From assembly GCF_900091315.1 (NCBI RefSeq), contig NZ_FLSP01000018.1, forward strand, positions 42,544 through 106,543: DNA of 64,000 nucleotides, read 5' to 3'. This document shows, piece after piece, positions 11,759 through 23,191 of this stretch (position 1 is the first letter of the stretch; each line of letters starts with the position of its first letter). The position numbers were made by a program, and so were the translations under genes. The DNA is from Streptomyces sp. DI166 (GTDB taxonomy: Bacteria; Actinomycetota; Actinomycetes; Streptomycetales; Streptomycetaceae). The notes beneath the pieces were generated by a model that made no database searches, was not told the DNA's origin, and saw nothing but the letters and a program-made list of their open reading frames with translations.

Positions 11759-12042
11759 CCATGCCGGAACACACGCCGCTCATGCGCCGCGAGGAGTGCG
11801 ACAAGCTCGAACTGCGGCTCCAGCACGCCCTGTCCGACTTCGTGGAGCAGCCCCGGGCCGCCGTCGAGGAGGCCGACCTGGTGCTGGAGGAGGTCTCCGG
11901 GCGGGTCACGGAGGCGCTGGCCCAGCGGCGCCGGACGCTGCGCGGCTCCTGGCAGGACGACGAGTCCGCGACCGACACCGAGCAACTGCGGCTCGCGCTG
12001 AAGGACTACCGCGAGCTGGCCGACCGGCTGATGCGCATCTGA
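11755..12042 (+). CDS. Small helical conserved protein coupled to the upstream membrane protein
   Basis: Protein of 95 residues, entirely helical and rich in Glu, Arg and Leu. The segment LRLQHALSDFVEQPRAAVEEADLVLEEVSGRV resembles the WAAAQERFVESPREAVGEADRLL segment of its upstream neighbour, so the pair may have arisen by duplication of a helical module. The GTG at 11755 overlaps the upstream stop by 4 nt; an ATG at 11761 is an equally plausible start. Function unknown. Confidence 0.7.
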   Translation: MTMPEHTPLMRREECDKLELRLQHALSDFVEQPRAAVEEADLVLEEVSGRVTEALAQRRRTLRGSWQDDESATDTEQLRLALKDYRELADRLMRI

Positions 12043-12093
12043 ATCGGAGCATTGCGCATCCGGATCGGCGCACTCGGCCTGCCCGAGGGAGCC

Positions 12094-12516
12094 TTACGCG
12101 CCTTCGCGCCCCTGCGCGCCTCCGCGCTCCCGCCAGAGCCGTACGACGTCCTCGACGTCGTACGGCTTCTTGCCGAGCGGGGGCCCCGGCGGAGGCTTGA
12201 ACATCATCTCGCGGATCTTGGCGTTGACCTCGGTGATGATCTTCCGGACGTGATACTCCGAGGGCGCCCCGAGCGCCGCCTCCAGGGCGTCCTCCGCCTC
12301 CTTGCGCAGGGCGAGCGTGGGCGGGAGCACCGCCAGGCCCTCGCGGGCCATCTTCTGCTTGATCCACCACAGTTCGTCGTACGTGGTGTCCGTGCCCGGC
12401 GGCAACGGCTGTCCCGCGCCCGGGAGACGGGCGAAGTCACCGCGCCGCTCGGCGTCGCGGATCTGCTTGTCCACGAAGGACTCGAACGGGACGCCCGGTG
12501 GCTTTCGCTCGGTCAT
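12094..12516 (-). CDS. DUF1992 (DnaJ subfamily C28-type) protein
   Basis: Protein of 140 residues matching DUF1992: FESFVDKQIRDAERRGDFARLPGAGQPLP at the N-terminus, then DELWWIKQKMAREGL and HVRKIITEVNAKIREM. The family is shared with the C-terminal half of eukaryotic DNAJC28; its role is not established. ATG at 12516. It converges on the helical pair and is divergent from the FHA-like gene. Confidence 0.85.
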   Translation of the reverse strand: MTERKPPGVPFESFVDKQIRDAERRGDFARLPGAGQPLPPGTDTTYDELWWIKQKMAREGLAVLPPTLALRKEAEDALEAALGAPSEYHVRKIITEVNAKIREMMFKPPPGPPLGKKPYDVEDVVRLWRERGGAQGREGA

Positions 12517-12595
12517 GACTCCATTGTGCCGGACACGGTCGGGCCGGGCGATTTATCATGCGGCGGCTGAACAAGGACACTTCAGGAGGACGCAC

Positions 12596-12988
12596 GTGCT
12601 CGAACTCACCATGGCCGCCGTCACCGCGGCGGAGGAGGGTGCCACGGCCGGCATGCTCATGGCCGACGCGCCCAGCGAGCCGGGAGCCGTGCTGCGCGTG
12701 GGCCGTGACAAGGCCCAGTGCCGGCTGCACACCCCCGACGACTGGCTGTTCGTCTCCCGGGTGCACCTGGAGTTCCAGTGCGGCTCCGACGGTGTCTGGC
12801 AGGTGACCTGGCTGCGCGGCTCGCAGCCCGACCCGTCCTCCGAGGTCAAGATCACCGTCGGTGAGTACGCCCAGGCGATCGCCTACGGCGGCAGCTTCCG
12901 GCTGCCCCGGGGCGGCAGCGGTGAGATCGTCGTCCACGACCGCACCGCCCCGCGCAGCATCAACGTCGGCTTCTACCACGAAGTCTGA
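12596..12988 (+). CDS. FHA-like domain protein
   Basis: Protein of 130 residues. It keeps the forkhead-associated hallmarks LRVGRDKAQCRL near residue 36 (G-R) and VSRVHLEF near residue 53 (S-R-x-H), followed by beta strands and a C-terminal VVHDRTAPRSINVGFY. FHA domains bind phosphothreonine on Ser/Thr-kinase targets. A usual second conserved asparagine is not obvious, so binding is inferred. The GTG start at 12596 is set by AGGAGGA five bases upstream. It ends 15 nt from a convergent methyltransferase gene. Confidence 0.7.
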   Translation: MLELTMAAVTAAEEGATAGMLMADAPSEPGAVLRVGRDKAQCRLHTPDDWLFVSRVHLEFQCGSDGVWQVTWLRGSQPDPSSEVKITVGEYAQAIAYGGSFRLPRGGSGEIVVHDRTAPRSINVGFYHEV

Positions 12989-13003
12989 CGCGCTCCGGCG
13001 GGT

Positions 13004-13675
13004 TCAGGCGAGCACACGCGCCAGTGCGAACCCGTCGTAGCCCTTGCTCCCCACGGTCTGGACCGCCGTCCCGCTGAGCCGCGGGTGGCTGCCGATCATC
13101 TCGATGGCCTTGCGCGTGCCCACGACGTCGGGCGCGTCCGCGTCCGCGTCGGCGACCCGGCCGCCGCGCACCACGTTGTCCACGACGATCAGGCTGCCCG
13201 CGCTGGTGAGCCTGAGCGCCCACTCCAGGTAGTGCGGGTTGTTCGCCTTGTCCGCGTCGATGAAGACCACGTCGAAGGGCGCGGGGTTCTCGTCGGCGAG
13301 CCCGGGGAGCAGGTCGAGGGCGGCGCCGACGCGCACCTCGACCACCTTGTCCAGGCCCGCGCGGGCGATGTTGCGGACGGCGACCTCGGCGTGCTTCGGG
13401 TCGTACTCCAGGGAGACCAGGCGCCCGTCCGCGGGCAGGGCGCGGGCCAGCCAGATGGTGCTGTAGCCGCCGAGCGTGCCGATCTCCAGGGCGGTGCGCG
13501 CGCCCTGCAGCTCGGCCAGCATCCGCAGCAGCTTGCCCTGGGTGGGGCTGACGGCGATCTGCGGCAGGCCCGCGGCGTCGCTGTCGCGCAGGGCGGCCCG
13601 GAGCGCCTCGTCGTCCTGTGCGAGGTGGGCGGTGAAGTAGTCGTCGACGGTGTCCCAGAGGTGCGACTCGCTCAT
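13004..13675 (-). CDS. Class I O-methyltransferase (caffeoyl-CoA/catechol OMT family)
   Basis: Protein of 223 residues. It has GKLLRMLAELQGARTALEIGTLGGYSTIWLA (SAM-binding motif I near residue 65), RLVSLEYDP, DVVFIDADKANNPHYLEWAL with the metal-binding Asp, and IVVDNVVRGG. This is the Mg2+-dependent family that methylates catechol-like hydroxyls or caffeoyl-CoA; the natural substrate is unknown. ATG at 13675. It converges closely with the FHA-like gene. Confidence 0.88.
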   Translation of the reverse strand: MSESHLWDTVDDYFTAHLAQDDEALRAALRDSDAAGLPQIAVSPTQGKLLRMLAELQGARTALEIGTLGGYSTIWLARALPADGRLVSLEYDPKHAEVAVRNIARAGLDKVVEVRVGAALDLLPGLADENPAPFDVVFIDADKANNPHYLEWALRLTSAGSLIVVDNVVRGGRVADADADAPDVVGTRKAIEMIGSHPRLSGTAVQTVGSKGYDGFALARVLA

Positions 13676-14109
13676 GTACCTGCGCCTTTCGCATGGCTAG
13701 TTAGAGCATCTAAGTAGTGTCCCTAAGGAATATAGTCCGGTGATTCCTTCGGGTGCCGGACGAACCGCACAATTCCAGCCACCCCTCCCAGCCTGAGCGC
13801 GCCCCGGGTTGAGAGCAACCACGCTTCGGCGTTCACTCGTTCAGGGGACGTGTTTCCTCCCTGGTGGCGAGTGATCGCAACTGCCAAGAACCGGCCCGTG
13901 CGGGCCGCGCGAAGGTGGCCGTGACGGCTTCGCACACAAGCGTCAGAAGTCGGTCACCGCTATCGTCATCCGGACAAAAGGCAGGCGGATGGCGGGTGAA
14001 TCCGAGGTCGCCTGCGTCTCTTCCAGGGGCGGTGCGAGCCGCATAGGGTTCGTAAACGGGCATCTCTCGCGTGATGCGCGGGACCGACGGGGCGGGAGGC
14101 CGACTCGGC
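13676..14109. other. Noncoding interval between the O-methyltransferase gene and the GT87/PAP2 gene
   Basis: About 430 bp without a convincing gene; the short open frames here lack ribosome sites and codon bias. It must hold both divergent promoters. The stretch around 13700-13740 is locally AT-rich, but I could not assign -35/-10 pairs with confidence. Confidence 0.5.
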
Positions 14110-16158
14110 GTGGCGAATGCGCAGCAGCACAGCGGACGACCGGCGAATGCGTTCGGAGCGACGGCCGTGGGCACTGCGAGAGCGCGCCTGCGCGCCGCCC
14201 GGATCGGCCTGTGGATCATCGCCGCCGTCCTGGCCGTGAGACAGGTCATCGTCGTCCTCACCACCCCCAGCGACGAACGGCTGACCGACCTGGAGACCTG
14301 GGTCGGCACCGGCGGCGTCCTGCACGTCAACGGCTCCCTGTACGACTCCACCCGCTTCACCGGCACCCCCTTCGGCGGCCTCGTCCTCAAACCGCTGACG
14401 AAGTCCGCCGAGCAGACGCTCGGCTGGGGCTGGACCTTCGGCACCCTCCTCCTGGTCGTCGCCCTCGGCCTGGTCGCCGCCCGGGCGCTGCCGCAGCCGG
14501 TCAGCCGGCGCACCTCCCTGCTCGCCGCGCCCGTCGCGGTCAGCCTGCTGATGCTGTCGCTGCCGGTCCGCAACAGCTTCTGGCTCGGTCAGACCGGCAT
14601 CATCCCCGTCCTGCTGGTCCTCCTCGGCTGCTTCGCCGTGCGCGGCCAGCGCTCCAGCGGCGCGCTCATCGGCCTCGCGGGAGCGCTCCAACCGACCCTG
14701 CTGCTGTTCGTGCCGCTGCTGTGGTTCACCGGCCGAAAGCAGGCCGCCGCCGCGACCGGCGCCACCTTCGCCGGGGCCACCGTGCTGGCCTGGGCGGCGA
14801 TGCCGCACGACTCGTACACCTACTGGGTCCACCACCTGGCCGGGGTCGGCCTTGGCGGACCCGCCGACGACCTCGCCAACCAGTCCCTGCACGCCGCCCT
14901 GCTGCGGCTCGGCCTCGACGGGCCGCTGGAGATCACCCTGTTCCTGGTGCTCTCCGCCGCCGTCGCCGCCTTCGGCGTGAGCCGGGCGGTGCGCTACGCA
15001 CGCGACGGACAGCTCCTGCTCGCCGTGGCCGTCACCGGCTGCACGGCGATCGTCGTCTCACCCACCGCCTGGCAGCACCAGCTGCTGTGGGTACTGCTCG
15101 CGGTCGTCGGCCGGGTCGGCAAGAAGGCCTCCGACCGGTACGTCTGGCCGGTCGCCGTGGTGCTGGTGATGACCCTCCCGGCGAAGACGCTGCTGCCGAA
15201 CATGGAGGCGCTCTACCCCCTGCGGGAGAACGCCGTCCTGCTCGCGGCGCTCGCGGCGGCCACCTTCGTGCCGTTCCTGTCCCGCACCTCGCCCTACTAC
15301 CAGACCCCGATCCCCACCCGGTACGCCGATCCCGTCCCCACCCGCTTCAAGCACGTCCCCCTGGTGCCGTTCCTGCGCCGGGTGCTGTCCCGCCCCAACC
15401 TGCTGCTGGAACTGCTGCTCATCCGGGTCACCTACGCCGCCTACGCCAAGGTCCGCCTGGCCGCGACCGGCGGCAGCAACTCGGCGGGCCGGGCCCGCGC
15501 CGAGGAGCACGGACAGCAGATCCTCGACCTCGAACGATTCCTGCACATCGACATCGAGCACACGCTCAACCACGCCGTGGTCAAGGTTGGCTTCCTGCGG
15601 GAGTTCTTCGACTTCTACTACACGTCCTTCCACTTCGTGGTCCCGCTGACCGTCCTCGGCCTGCTGTACTGGCGCCGCCCCGTCGACTACCGCTGGGCCC
15701 GCTCCGCGCTCGGCTTCGCCACCCTGCTCGCCCTGGTCGGCTTCTGGCTCTATCCGCTCGCCCCGCCCCGCCTGATGCCGGGCCTCGGGATCATCGACAC
15801 CGTGCACGGCGTCCAGGACTTCACCAAGCCCGACTACGGCACGCTCACCGCACTGACCAACCAGTACGCGGCGATGCCGTCGCTGCACTTCGGCTGGTCC
15901 CTGTGGTGCGGGCTGATCATCGCGATCGTCGCCCCCAGGGTGTGGATGAAGCTCCTCGGCCTGCTGCATCCCGCCTTCACGCTCACCGCGATCGTCGTCA
16001 CCGGCAACCACTGGCTGCTGGACGCGGTCGGCGGCGCCGCCGTCGTCGGCGCCGGTTTCGGGCTGACGTACCTGCTCCAGGGCCCGCGCGCCCGGCTGGT
16101 GACCCAGGCCGCCGTCAGCAGCGATCCGGAGCCGCTGAAGGACCGTACGCGGAGCTGA
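14110..16158 (+). CDS. Fused GT87-type glycosyltransferase and PAP2 (inositol phosphotransferase-like) membrane enzyme
   Basis: Protein of 682 residues. The N-terminal two-thirds form a multi-helix GT-C enzyme of the GT87/DUF2029 type, with a first helix near residues 35-55 and the luminal loop DLETWVGTGG. The last 230 residues form a PAP2 domain with AMPSLHFGWSLWCG and VVTGNHWLLDAVGG, the histidine/aspartate pattern of inositol phosphorylceramide/phosphatidylinositol-phosphate synthase-like enzymes. The GTG at 14110 is preferred because GGGAGG sits 10 bases upstream; an upstream GTG/ATG at 14071/14074 lacks this. A role in phosphoinositol- or mannolipid assembly is inference. Confidence 0.82.
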   Translation: MANAQQHSGRPANAFGATAVGTARARLRAARIGLWIIAAVLAVRQVIVVLTTPSDERLTDLETWVGTGGVLHVNGSLYDSTRFTGTPFGGLVLKPLTKSAEQTLGWGWTFGTLLLVVALGLVAARALPQPVSRRTSLLAAPVAVSLLMLSLPVRNSFWLGQTGIIPVLLVLLGCFAVRGQRSSGALIGLAGALQPTLLLFVPLLWFTGRKQAAAATGATFAGATVLAWAAMPHDSYTYWVHHLAGVGLGGPADDLANQSLHAALLRLGLDGPLEITLFLVLSAAVAAFGVSRAVRYARDGQLLLAVAVTGCTAIVVSPTAWQHQLLWVLLAVVGRVGKKASDRYVWPVAVVLVMTLPAKTLLPNMEALYPLRENAVLLAALAAATFVPFLSRTSPYYQTPIPTRYADPVPTRFKHVPLVPFLRRVLSRPNLLLELLLIRVTYAAYAKVRLAATGGSNSAGRARAEEHGQQILDLERFLHIDIEHTLNHAVVKVGFLREFFDFYYTSFHFVVPLTVLGLLYWRRPVDYRWARSALGFATLLALVGFWLYPLAPPRLMPGLGIIDTVHGVQDFTKPDYGTLTALTNQYAAMPSLHFGWSLWCGLIIAIVAPRVWMKLLGLLHPAFTLTAIVVTGNHWLLDAVGGAAVVGAGFGLTYLLQGPRARLVTQAAVSSDPEPLKDRTRS

Positions 16159-16184
16159 GCCCGTACTCGCCGGGCACGGATCTC

Positions 16185-16234
16185 GGGGGAGGCAGCAGCA
16201 GGGCGCAGGGATGGGGGTTGCTCCTGCCTCCCCC
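16185..16234. terminator. Bidirectional terminator between the GT87/PAP2 gene and the P450 gene
   Basis: GGGGGAGGCAG (16185-16195) pairs perfectly with CTGCCTCCCCC (16224-16234), with an inner AGCA/TGCT pairing. It lies between convergent stop codons. Confidence 0.75.
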
Positions 16235-16241
16235 GGGTCTG

Positions 16242-18975
<2,734 letters not shown>

Positions 18976-18995
<20 letters not shown>

Positions 18996-19803
18996 AGCGG
19001 TCCTCCATTACGCGCCGGATCAGCTCCGCCGAGTCCTTGAGGGAGAGAGCGGCGGCCTGAAGATGATCGTAACGGAGCGAGCAGTCCTTGACGGTGTCTG
19101 GGTTGGCGGTGGGATGCCCGCTGCCGTACCCCTCCGTATAGACGATGGTCGGGTCGCTGGCGAAGCGGTAGATGTCATACGAGCCTTGCAGGCCCGCATG
19201 TGCGCCGGACTTGAACGGCAGAACCTGGATGTTCACGCGGGGGTTGGTCTCGAACGACAGCAGGTGGGCTAGCTGCTCCCACATGACTTCCGGGCCGCCC
19301 ATCTCCTGGTACAGCGCTGCCTCACTGAGAACCGCCCAGAACACCGGCGGTTCCTCCTTCTCGAAGATGCTCTGCCTGGCCAGTCGTACGGCTACGCGGT
19401 CGTCGAGGTTGGTGGAGTCGAGCACCCCGAGCACCGCCCGCGCGTAGTCCTTGGTCTGGAGGAGGCCATGCACCATGTGCGTTTCGAAGGAGCAGATCTC
19501 GATGGCCCGCGCTTGCAGCTCCGCCACCTGCTGGAACCAGGCCGGAAGTTGACTGCGCATCACCAGTACGACGAGCCGGGACAGTAACCCTCCCGTGTTG
19601 AGCGCCGCGTCGGCCCGTTGGCTGAACTCCACCGTGGGAAGCTTGCGTGCTGTTTCGATCTGGCCCACGAGGGAGCCCGTGTAGTTGAGGATGTCTCCGA
19701 GCTGGCGTTGGGTGAGTCCGGCGGCCTCGCGGTACCGGCGGAGTTCGAAGCCGTAGTAGTCGAGAGCCGAGGCTCCAGGGTCCAGAACGTTGACGTTTGT
19801 CAC
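18976..19803 (-). CDS. XRE-family regulator with DUF5753 (WhiJ-like)
   Basis: Protein of 275 residues. It has an N-terminal helix-turn-helix (residues 16-70: LRRYREAAGLTQRQLGDIL and VGQIETARKLP) and a DUF5753 sensor domain from about 100 on, including ICSFETHMVHGLLQTKDYARAVL and FEKEEPPVFWAVLSEAALYQEMGG. Such regulators act in developmental and antibiotic control together with a small DUF397 protein and often an RsbW-like ATPase; here both are adjacent. The GTG at 19803 begins the protein. Target genes are unknown. Confidence 0.9.
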
Positions 19804-19877
19804 GGTTTGCCCCCACGGGTGAACGGGTTGTGTCCGATCCGTAGCTAAGGGTAGTTGCGCCAGGTCAGCCTCGTGGC

Positions 19878-20291
19878 GTGAACGAATACATTCCCCCCGC
19901 GCTCGCGACGCCCCACACCGTGCAGTACGCCATGCACCTCACCGTCGGCGAGCATTCCGCGCGGCACATCCGCCGGATCGTGAGGTCCCTGCTCACCGAC
20001 TGGGACCTGCCGGAACTGTACGACTCGGTGGCGCTGGGCGTGACCGAGCTGGTGGCCAACGTCGTACGGCATGTGCCGGACCGGCGTTGCCGCGTACTGG
20101 TGCTGCGGCAGGAGGCCGGGGTGCGGGTCGAGGTGGCGGACGGGTGTGCCGAAGTGCCGTGCATGGAGGGCCGGTTGCCGTTGGAGGCGGAGGGCGGCCG
20201 GGGCCTGGTGCTGCTCAGTGAGGTGGCGGACAAGTGGGGGGTCGATCGGCGGAGTGGGGGTGGTAAGTCGGTGTGGTTCGAGTGCGGTTGA
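19878..20291 (+). CDS. RsbW-type ATP-binding regulatory protein
   Basis: Protein of 137 residues of the HATPase_c/anti-sigma family. It has a GVTELVANVVRHV N-box near residue 55, a VEVADG G1-like motif near 92, and GGRGLVLLSEVADKWGV G2 near 110. Such proteins bind or phosphorylate anti-sigma antagonists. It is divergent from the XRE gene, completing the common three-gene Streptomyces cassette. GTG at 19878. Its 3' end overlaps the convergent Fic gene by 77 nt. Confidence 0.87.
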   Translation: MNEYIPPALATPHTVQYAMHLTVGEHSARHIRRIVRSLLTDWDLPELYDSVALGVTELVANVVRHVPDRRCRVLVLRQEAGVRVEVADGCAEVPCMEGRLPLEAEGGRGLVLLSEVADKWGVDRRSGGGKSVWFECG

Positions 20292-20910
20292 TGAGGAGGG
20301 CGATGAGGTCGGCGAGGGCGAGCGCGCCTTCGGGGTCGTCGGCACGGCGCTGGATGCGGCGGATCGGGCCGACCTGGTCGAGGGTGACGTCCGCGCGGGC
20401 CAGGACGTAGGTGAGGGTGAGGAAGGCGGAGCGGGCGTTGCCGTCGTCGAAGGGGTGGAAGAAGCAGACGTCGAGGTAGGCGCGGGCGGCTCGGGCGGCG
20501 AGGGGGAGTTCGTCGGGCTCGGACTCGGACTCGGACTCGGAGTCGGCTTCGGCGAGGCAGGTGTTGAGGCGGGCGGGGAGGTCCGGGGAGATGCCGTAAC
20601 GCTCGCGGCCGTCCTTGGCGTAGGCGGGGTGGCGGCGGAAGGGGGCCTCGGGGGTGCCGAGGACGAGGCGTTGCCAGGAGCTGAGGAGGTGGAAGGAGAG
20701 GGGGGTGTGCGCGGCGGCGTCCTCGCGGGTGCGGGTGAGGGCGGTGAGGAGGCGGGCGGCACGGGCCGGGTCGCGGGCGTGGTCGAAGGTGCGGATGTCG
20801 TGGGCGGCGCCGTCGCGGAGGGGGCGTGGGGCGGGGAGGGCGACGGGGCGGGAGCGGTGCCAGGGGATCTCGTCGCGGAGGGCGAGCCAGGTGCGTAGGT
20901 GATCGGCCAT
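20215..20910 (-). CDS. Fic-domain protein (AMP-transferase family)
   Basis: Protein of 231 residues. The Fic core HPFDDGNARSAFLTL is near residues 151-165, with the catalytic histidine and the G-N-x-R phosphate loop. Preceding it are RAYLDVCFF and a low-complexity acidic run SESESESEP near residue 124. Fic enzymes transfer AMP or another phospho-group to a protein hydroxyl. No inhibitory (S/T)xxxE(G/N) motif is obvious. It ends inside the convergent ATPase gene. It lies downstream of an uncharacterised gene on the same strand. Confidence 0.85.
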   Translation of the reverse strand: MADHLRTWLALRDEIPWHRSRPVALPAPRPLRDGAAHDIRTFDHARDPARAARLLTALTRTREDAAAHTPLSFHLLSSWQRLVLGTPEAPFRRHPAYAKDGRERYGISPDLPARLNTCLAEADSESESESEPDELPLAARAARAYLDVCFFHPFDDGNARSAFLTLTYVLARADVTLDQVGPIRRIQRRADDPEGALALADLIALLINRTRTTPTYHPHSADRPPTCPPPH

Positions 20911-20975
20911 GTCGGGTCACTTGGGGGGTGGTTGGGGGCGGGGTGTCGGGTCCGCGGGTGACCCGGGAGTTCCGA

Positions 20976-21788
20976 TCACCGTCCGTGGGTGCGGCGTTCG
21001 TCCTCGTACCAGTGGAGGCGGGCGGTGATGTAGTGGTGGGGGAGGGTCTCGGGGTCCGGGGCGGGGGGTGTGGCCAGGGAGTCGGCCAGCTTCTCGGCGA
21101 CGTCCGTGACGAGAGTGTCCTCGGGGGTGCTCCAGCTCGCGAAGCGTCCGCCTATGGCCTCCTCGACCAGGGCGTGGGCGGTGTCGGGGTCGACGTTCCA
21201 GCGGGAGAGGAACCAGGTCAGGACCCGGCGGCAGTGCGCGTACCAGGCGTCGCCGGAGCCGGTGCGGTCGAGGGAGTGCAGGATGAGCTGCTGGGTGGCG
21301 CGCTCCCAGGCGTCGTGGCGGTCGGCGGCGGGGAGGTCGGGGAGCGGGTAGCGGTCGAAGAACCGGGCCAGGAACTCCAGCCAGTCACGCCATTCGCAGA
21401 GCGAGGTGGCGATGCGGTTCAGGGTCTCGTCCGGGGTTGTGATCGAGTGCAGGGAGCAGCACCAGTGCCCGACGGGGCCGCCTCCGAGGTCCCCCTCGTC
21501 GTGCGACCAGCGCCAGCCGCTGGCCCACACCCCGTACCGCTCCACGAGCGCCGCCGTCATGGCGTCGGTCCACTCCGCCCCCACGGTGCGGGACCAGTCG
21601 ATGACCACCTGGTACCGCTCGCTCCGCTCTTCCCAGTTCTTCACATGCCGCCACTCCGGCCGCGTGGGCGCTCGCCCCGCCGGCTCCAACCCCCGTACGA
21701 CGTCAAGCGCTTCGGCGGCGTCGAAGGGATGCGTGGCGGGGTCGACTTCGGACCAGGGGAGCCAGTAGGGGAGAACGCTCAGTCTCAC
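20976..21788 (-). CDS. Uncharacterised protein upstream of fic
   Basis: Protein of about 270 residues, rich in Trp, Asp and Arg, without signal or membrane segment. I recognise no domain. Segments such as WSRTVGAEWTDAMTAALVERYG and ETLNRIATSLCEWRDWLEFLARFFDRY look like a folded helical protein. The start is uncertain: the GTG at 21788 gives MRLSVLPYW, and a TTG at 21824 with GGGA upstream is also open. It ends 65 nt before fic and may share its transcript. Confidence 0.65.
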   Translation of the reverse strand: MRLSVLPYWLPWSEVDPATHPFDAAEALDVVRGLEPAGRAPTRPEWRHVKNWEERSERYQVVIDWSRTVGAEWTDAMTAALVERYGVWASGWRWSHDEGDLGGGPVGHWCCSLHSITTPDETLNRIATSLCEWRDWLEFLARFFDRYPLPDLPAADRHDAWERATQQLILHSLDRTGSGDAWYAHCRRVLTWFLSRWNVDPDTAHALVEEAIGGRFASWSTPEDTLVTDVAEKLADSLATPPAPDPETLPHHYITARLHWYEDERRTHGR

Positions 21789-21869
21789 CGGACGGATGTT
21801 CCATGACGGGCGGGCCGTACGCAACGGAGTTCCCGGCGCCGTGGCCTGTGCCCTGTCTTCGTGAGGCGT

Positions 21870-22610
21870 CTACTCGTACTGGCCCAGCAACTCGGTGTAG
21901 GCGCCTTCTGCTTGTCGGCCGGCGGCTGTGCCGACGGGAGCGAACCTGAGGAAGGTGTCCGTGGTGCCCGAGTGCAGGATCCGGCCCTTGGCCAGGACCG
22001 AGACATGATCCGCGTCCTCGGCCAGATCGGCGACATCGTGCGTGGACATGAGGATGCTCACGTCGCCGGTGAGGTCACGGAGAAGGTCCCGGAACACCCG
22101 GCGTTGGCGTGGGTCCATCCCGGCGGTGGGTTCATCGAGGAGCAGGACCCGGGCGCCGTGCACGAGGGCGGCCGCGACTCCGACTCTGCGCAGTTGGCCA
22201 CCCGAGAGAGTGGTCGTCCTGGCCTCGCTGTGCTCGGTCAGTTCCACACGGGCCAGCACTCGGCGTGCCGACTTCCAGGCATCGCTGCGGTTCATCCCCT
22301 TCAACCAGCCGACGTAGGCGACGTATTCACGTGCGGTCAGACCGGGCAGAGGGACGATATCCTGCGGCATCCGGGCGACTGTCCTGCGGAACTCCTTCGA
22401 TGTGCTGGGGATACGGCCGCAGACGACGCTGCCGCGATCGGGTCGGACCACGGACGCAGCGACTTTGAGCAGAGTGGACTTGCCCGCGCCGTTGGGACCC
22501 AGCAGAACCGTGAGCCCCGGCGGCAGTTGGTAGTCGAAGTCGCTGAGCACGGTCTTCTTGCGCCGGCCGTGGCCGTAACCGTAGGTGCAGGAGATCAGCT
22601 CAAGGGTCAT
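21870..22610 (-). CDS. ABC transporter ATP-binding protein
   Basis: Protein of 246 residues. It has Walker A GPNGAGKST near residue 38, Q-loop MPQDI, signature LSGGQLRRVG near 137, Walker B VLLLDEPTAGMDP and a switch histidine in STHDVADL. It follows the ABC-2 type exporter pattern. ATG at 22610 overlaps the stop of the membrane gene upstream by 4 nt, so the three-gene unit (permease, small membrane protein, ATPase) is translationally coupled. Substrate unknown. Confidence 0.9.
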   Translation of the reverse strand: MTLELISCTYGYGHGRRKKTVLSDFDYQLPPGLTVLLGPNGAGKSTLLKVAASVVRPDRGSVVCGRIPSTSKEFRRTVARMPQDIVPLPGLTAREYVAYVGWLKGMNRSDAWKSARRVLARVELTEHSEARTTTLSGGQLRRVGVAAALVHGARVLLLDEPTAGMDPRQRRVFRDLLRDLTGDVSILMSTHDVADLAEDADHVSVLAKGRILHSGTTDTFLRFAPVGTAAGRQAEGAYTELLGQYE

Positions 22611-23191
22611 GAAGGGGTCCTTGTGTATCGGATCTGAACGACAAGTCCGGCACCGAACATCAGCACGGCCCCGGCAGCGGCATGCGGCGCGCCGAGGGGT
22701 TCGGGAAGGACGGTCCAGGGGTAGGCGTCGTTGCCGGGCCGGAATCCGCAGAGGCAGACCGCCAGGATCCAGGCCGTGGGCAGGAGAACACCGGGAAGGC
22801 CGAACAACGCCCGCCCGATCAGCATCAGTCCCGTCAGGAAGAGGGTGTTTCTCCCGACCGCCTGGATCGCCGGGTCGCCCAGGGCCCCGCCCGCCAGCGT
22901 ACTCATGGCCGCTGCGACAACCGCCACCGTGATGACGAGGCCGCAGTCCAGATACCGGACCGGGCGTATGGCCGTGCTCTCGTCGGCGTGAAGGCGCGTG
23001 TCCAGGCACAAGGCCAGGCCGGACACCAGAGGGATCGGAATGAAAAGGGCGAGGACCACGTGGGTCGCGCCCGAGGTCAGAGAGGGAAGCGCCACCGAAT
23101 CGCCCTGAAGGAAGACGAGGAGCAACGCGAAGAGACCCAGAGTGGCCGGCAGGACGGTGTGGGCGCGGCGCGCCTTGACCCACCACATCAT
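22607..23191 (-). CDS. Integral membrane protein of the ABC operon
   Basis: Protein of 194 residues with six hydrophobic segments and no recognisable family motif. The ATG at 23191 was chosen because it gives an ATGA overlap with the permease stop; the frame runs back to an ATG at 23233. Position between permease and ATPase suggests a second membrane subunit of the exporter. Confidence 0.75.
   Translation of the reverse strand: MMWWVKARRAHTVLPATLGLFALLLVFLQGDSVALPSLTSGATHVVLALFIPIPLVSGLALCLDTRLHADESTAIRPVRYLDCGLVITVAVVAAAMSTLAGGALGDPAIQAVGRNTLFLTGLMLIGRALFGLPGVLLPTAWILAVCLCGFRPGNDAYPWTVLPEPLGAPHAAAGAVLMFGAGLVVQIRYTRTPS

Noticed and set aside
20520..20545. Hexanucleotide repeat GGACTC as a regulatory site
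   Set aside because: It encodes the Ser-Glu run of the Fic protein on the minus strand.
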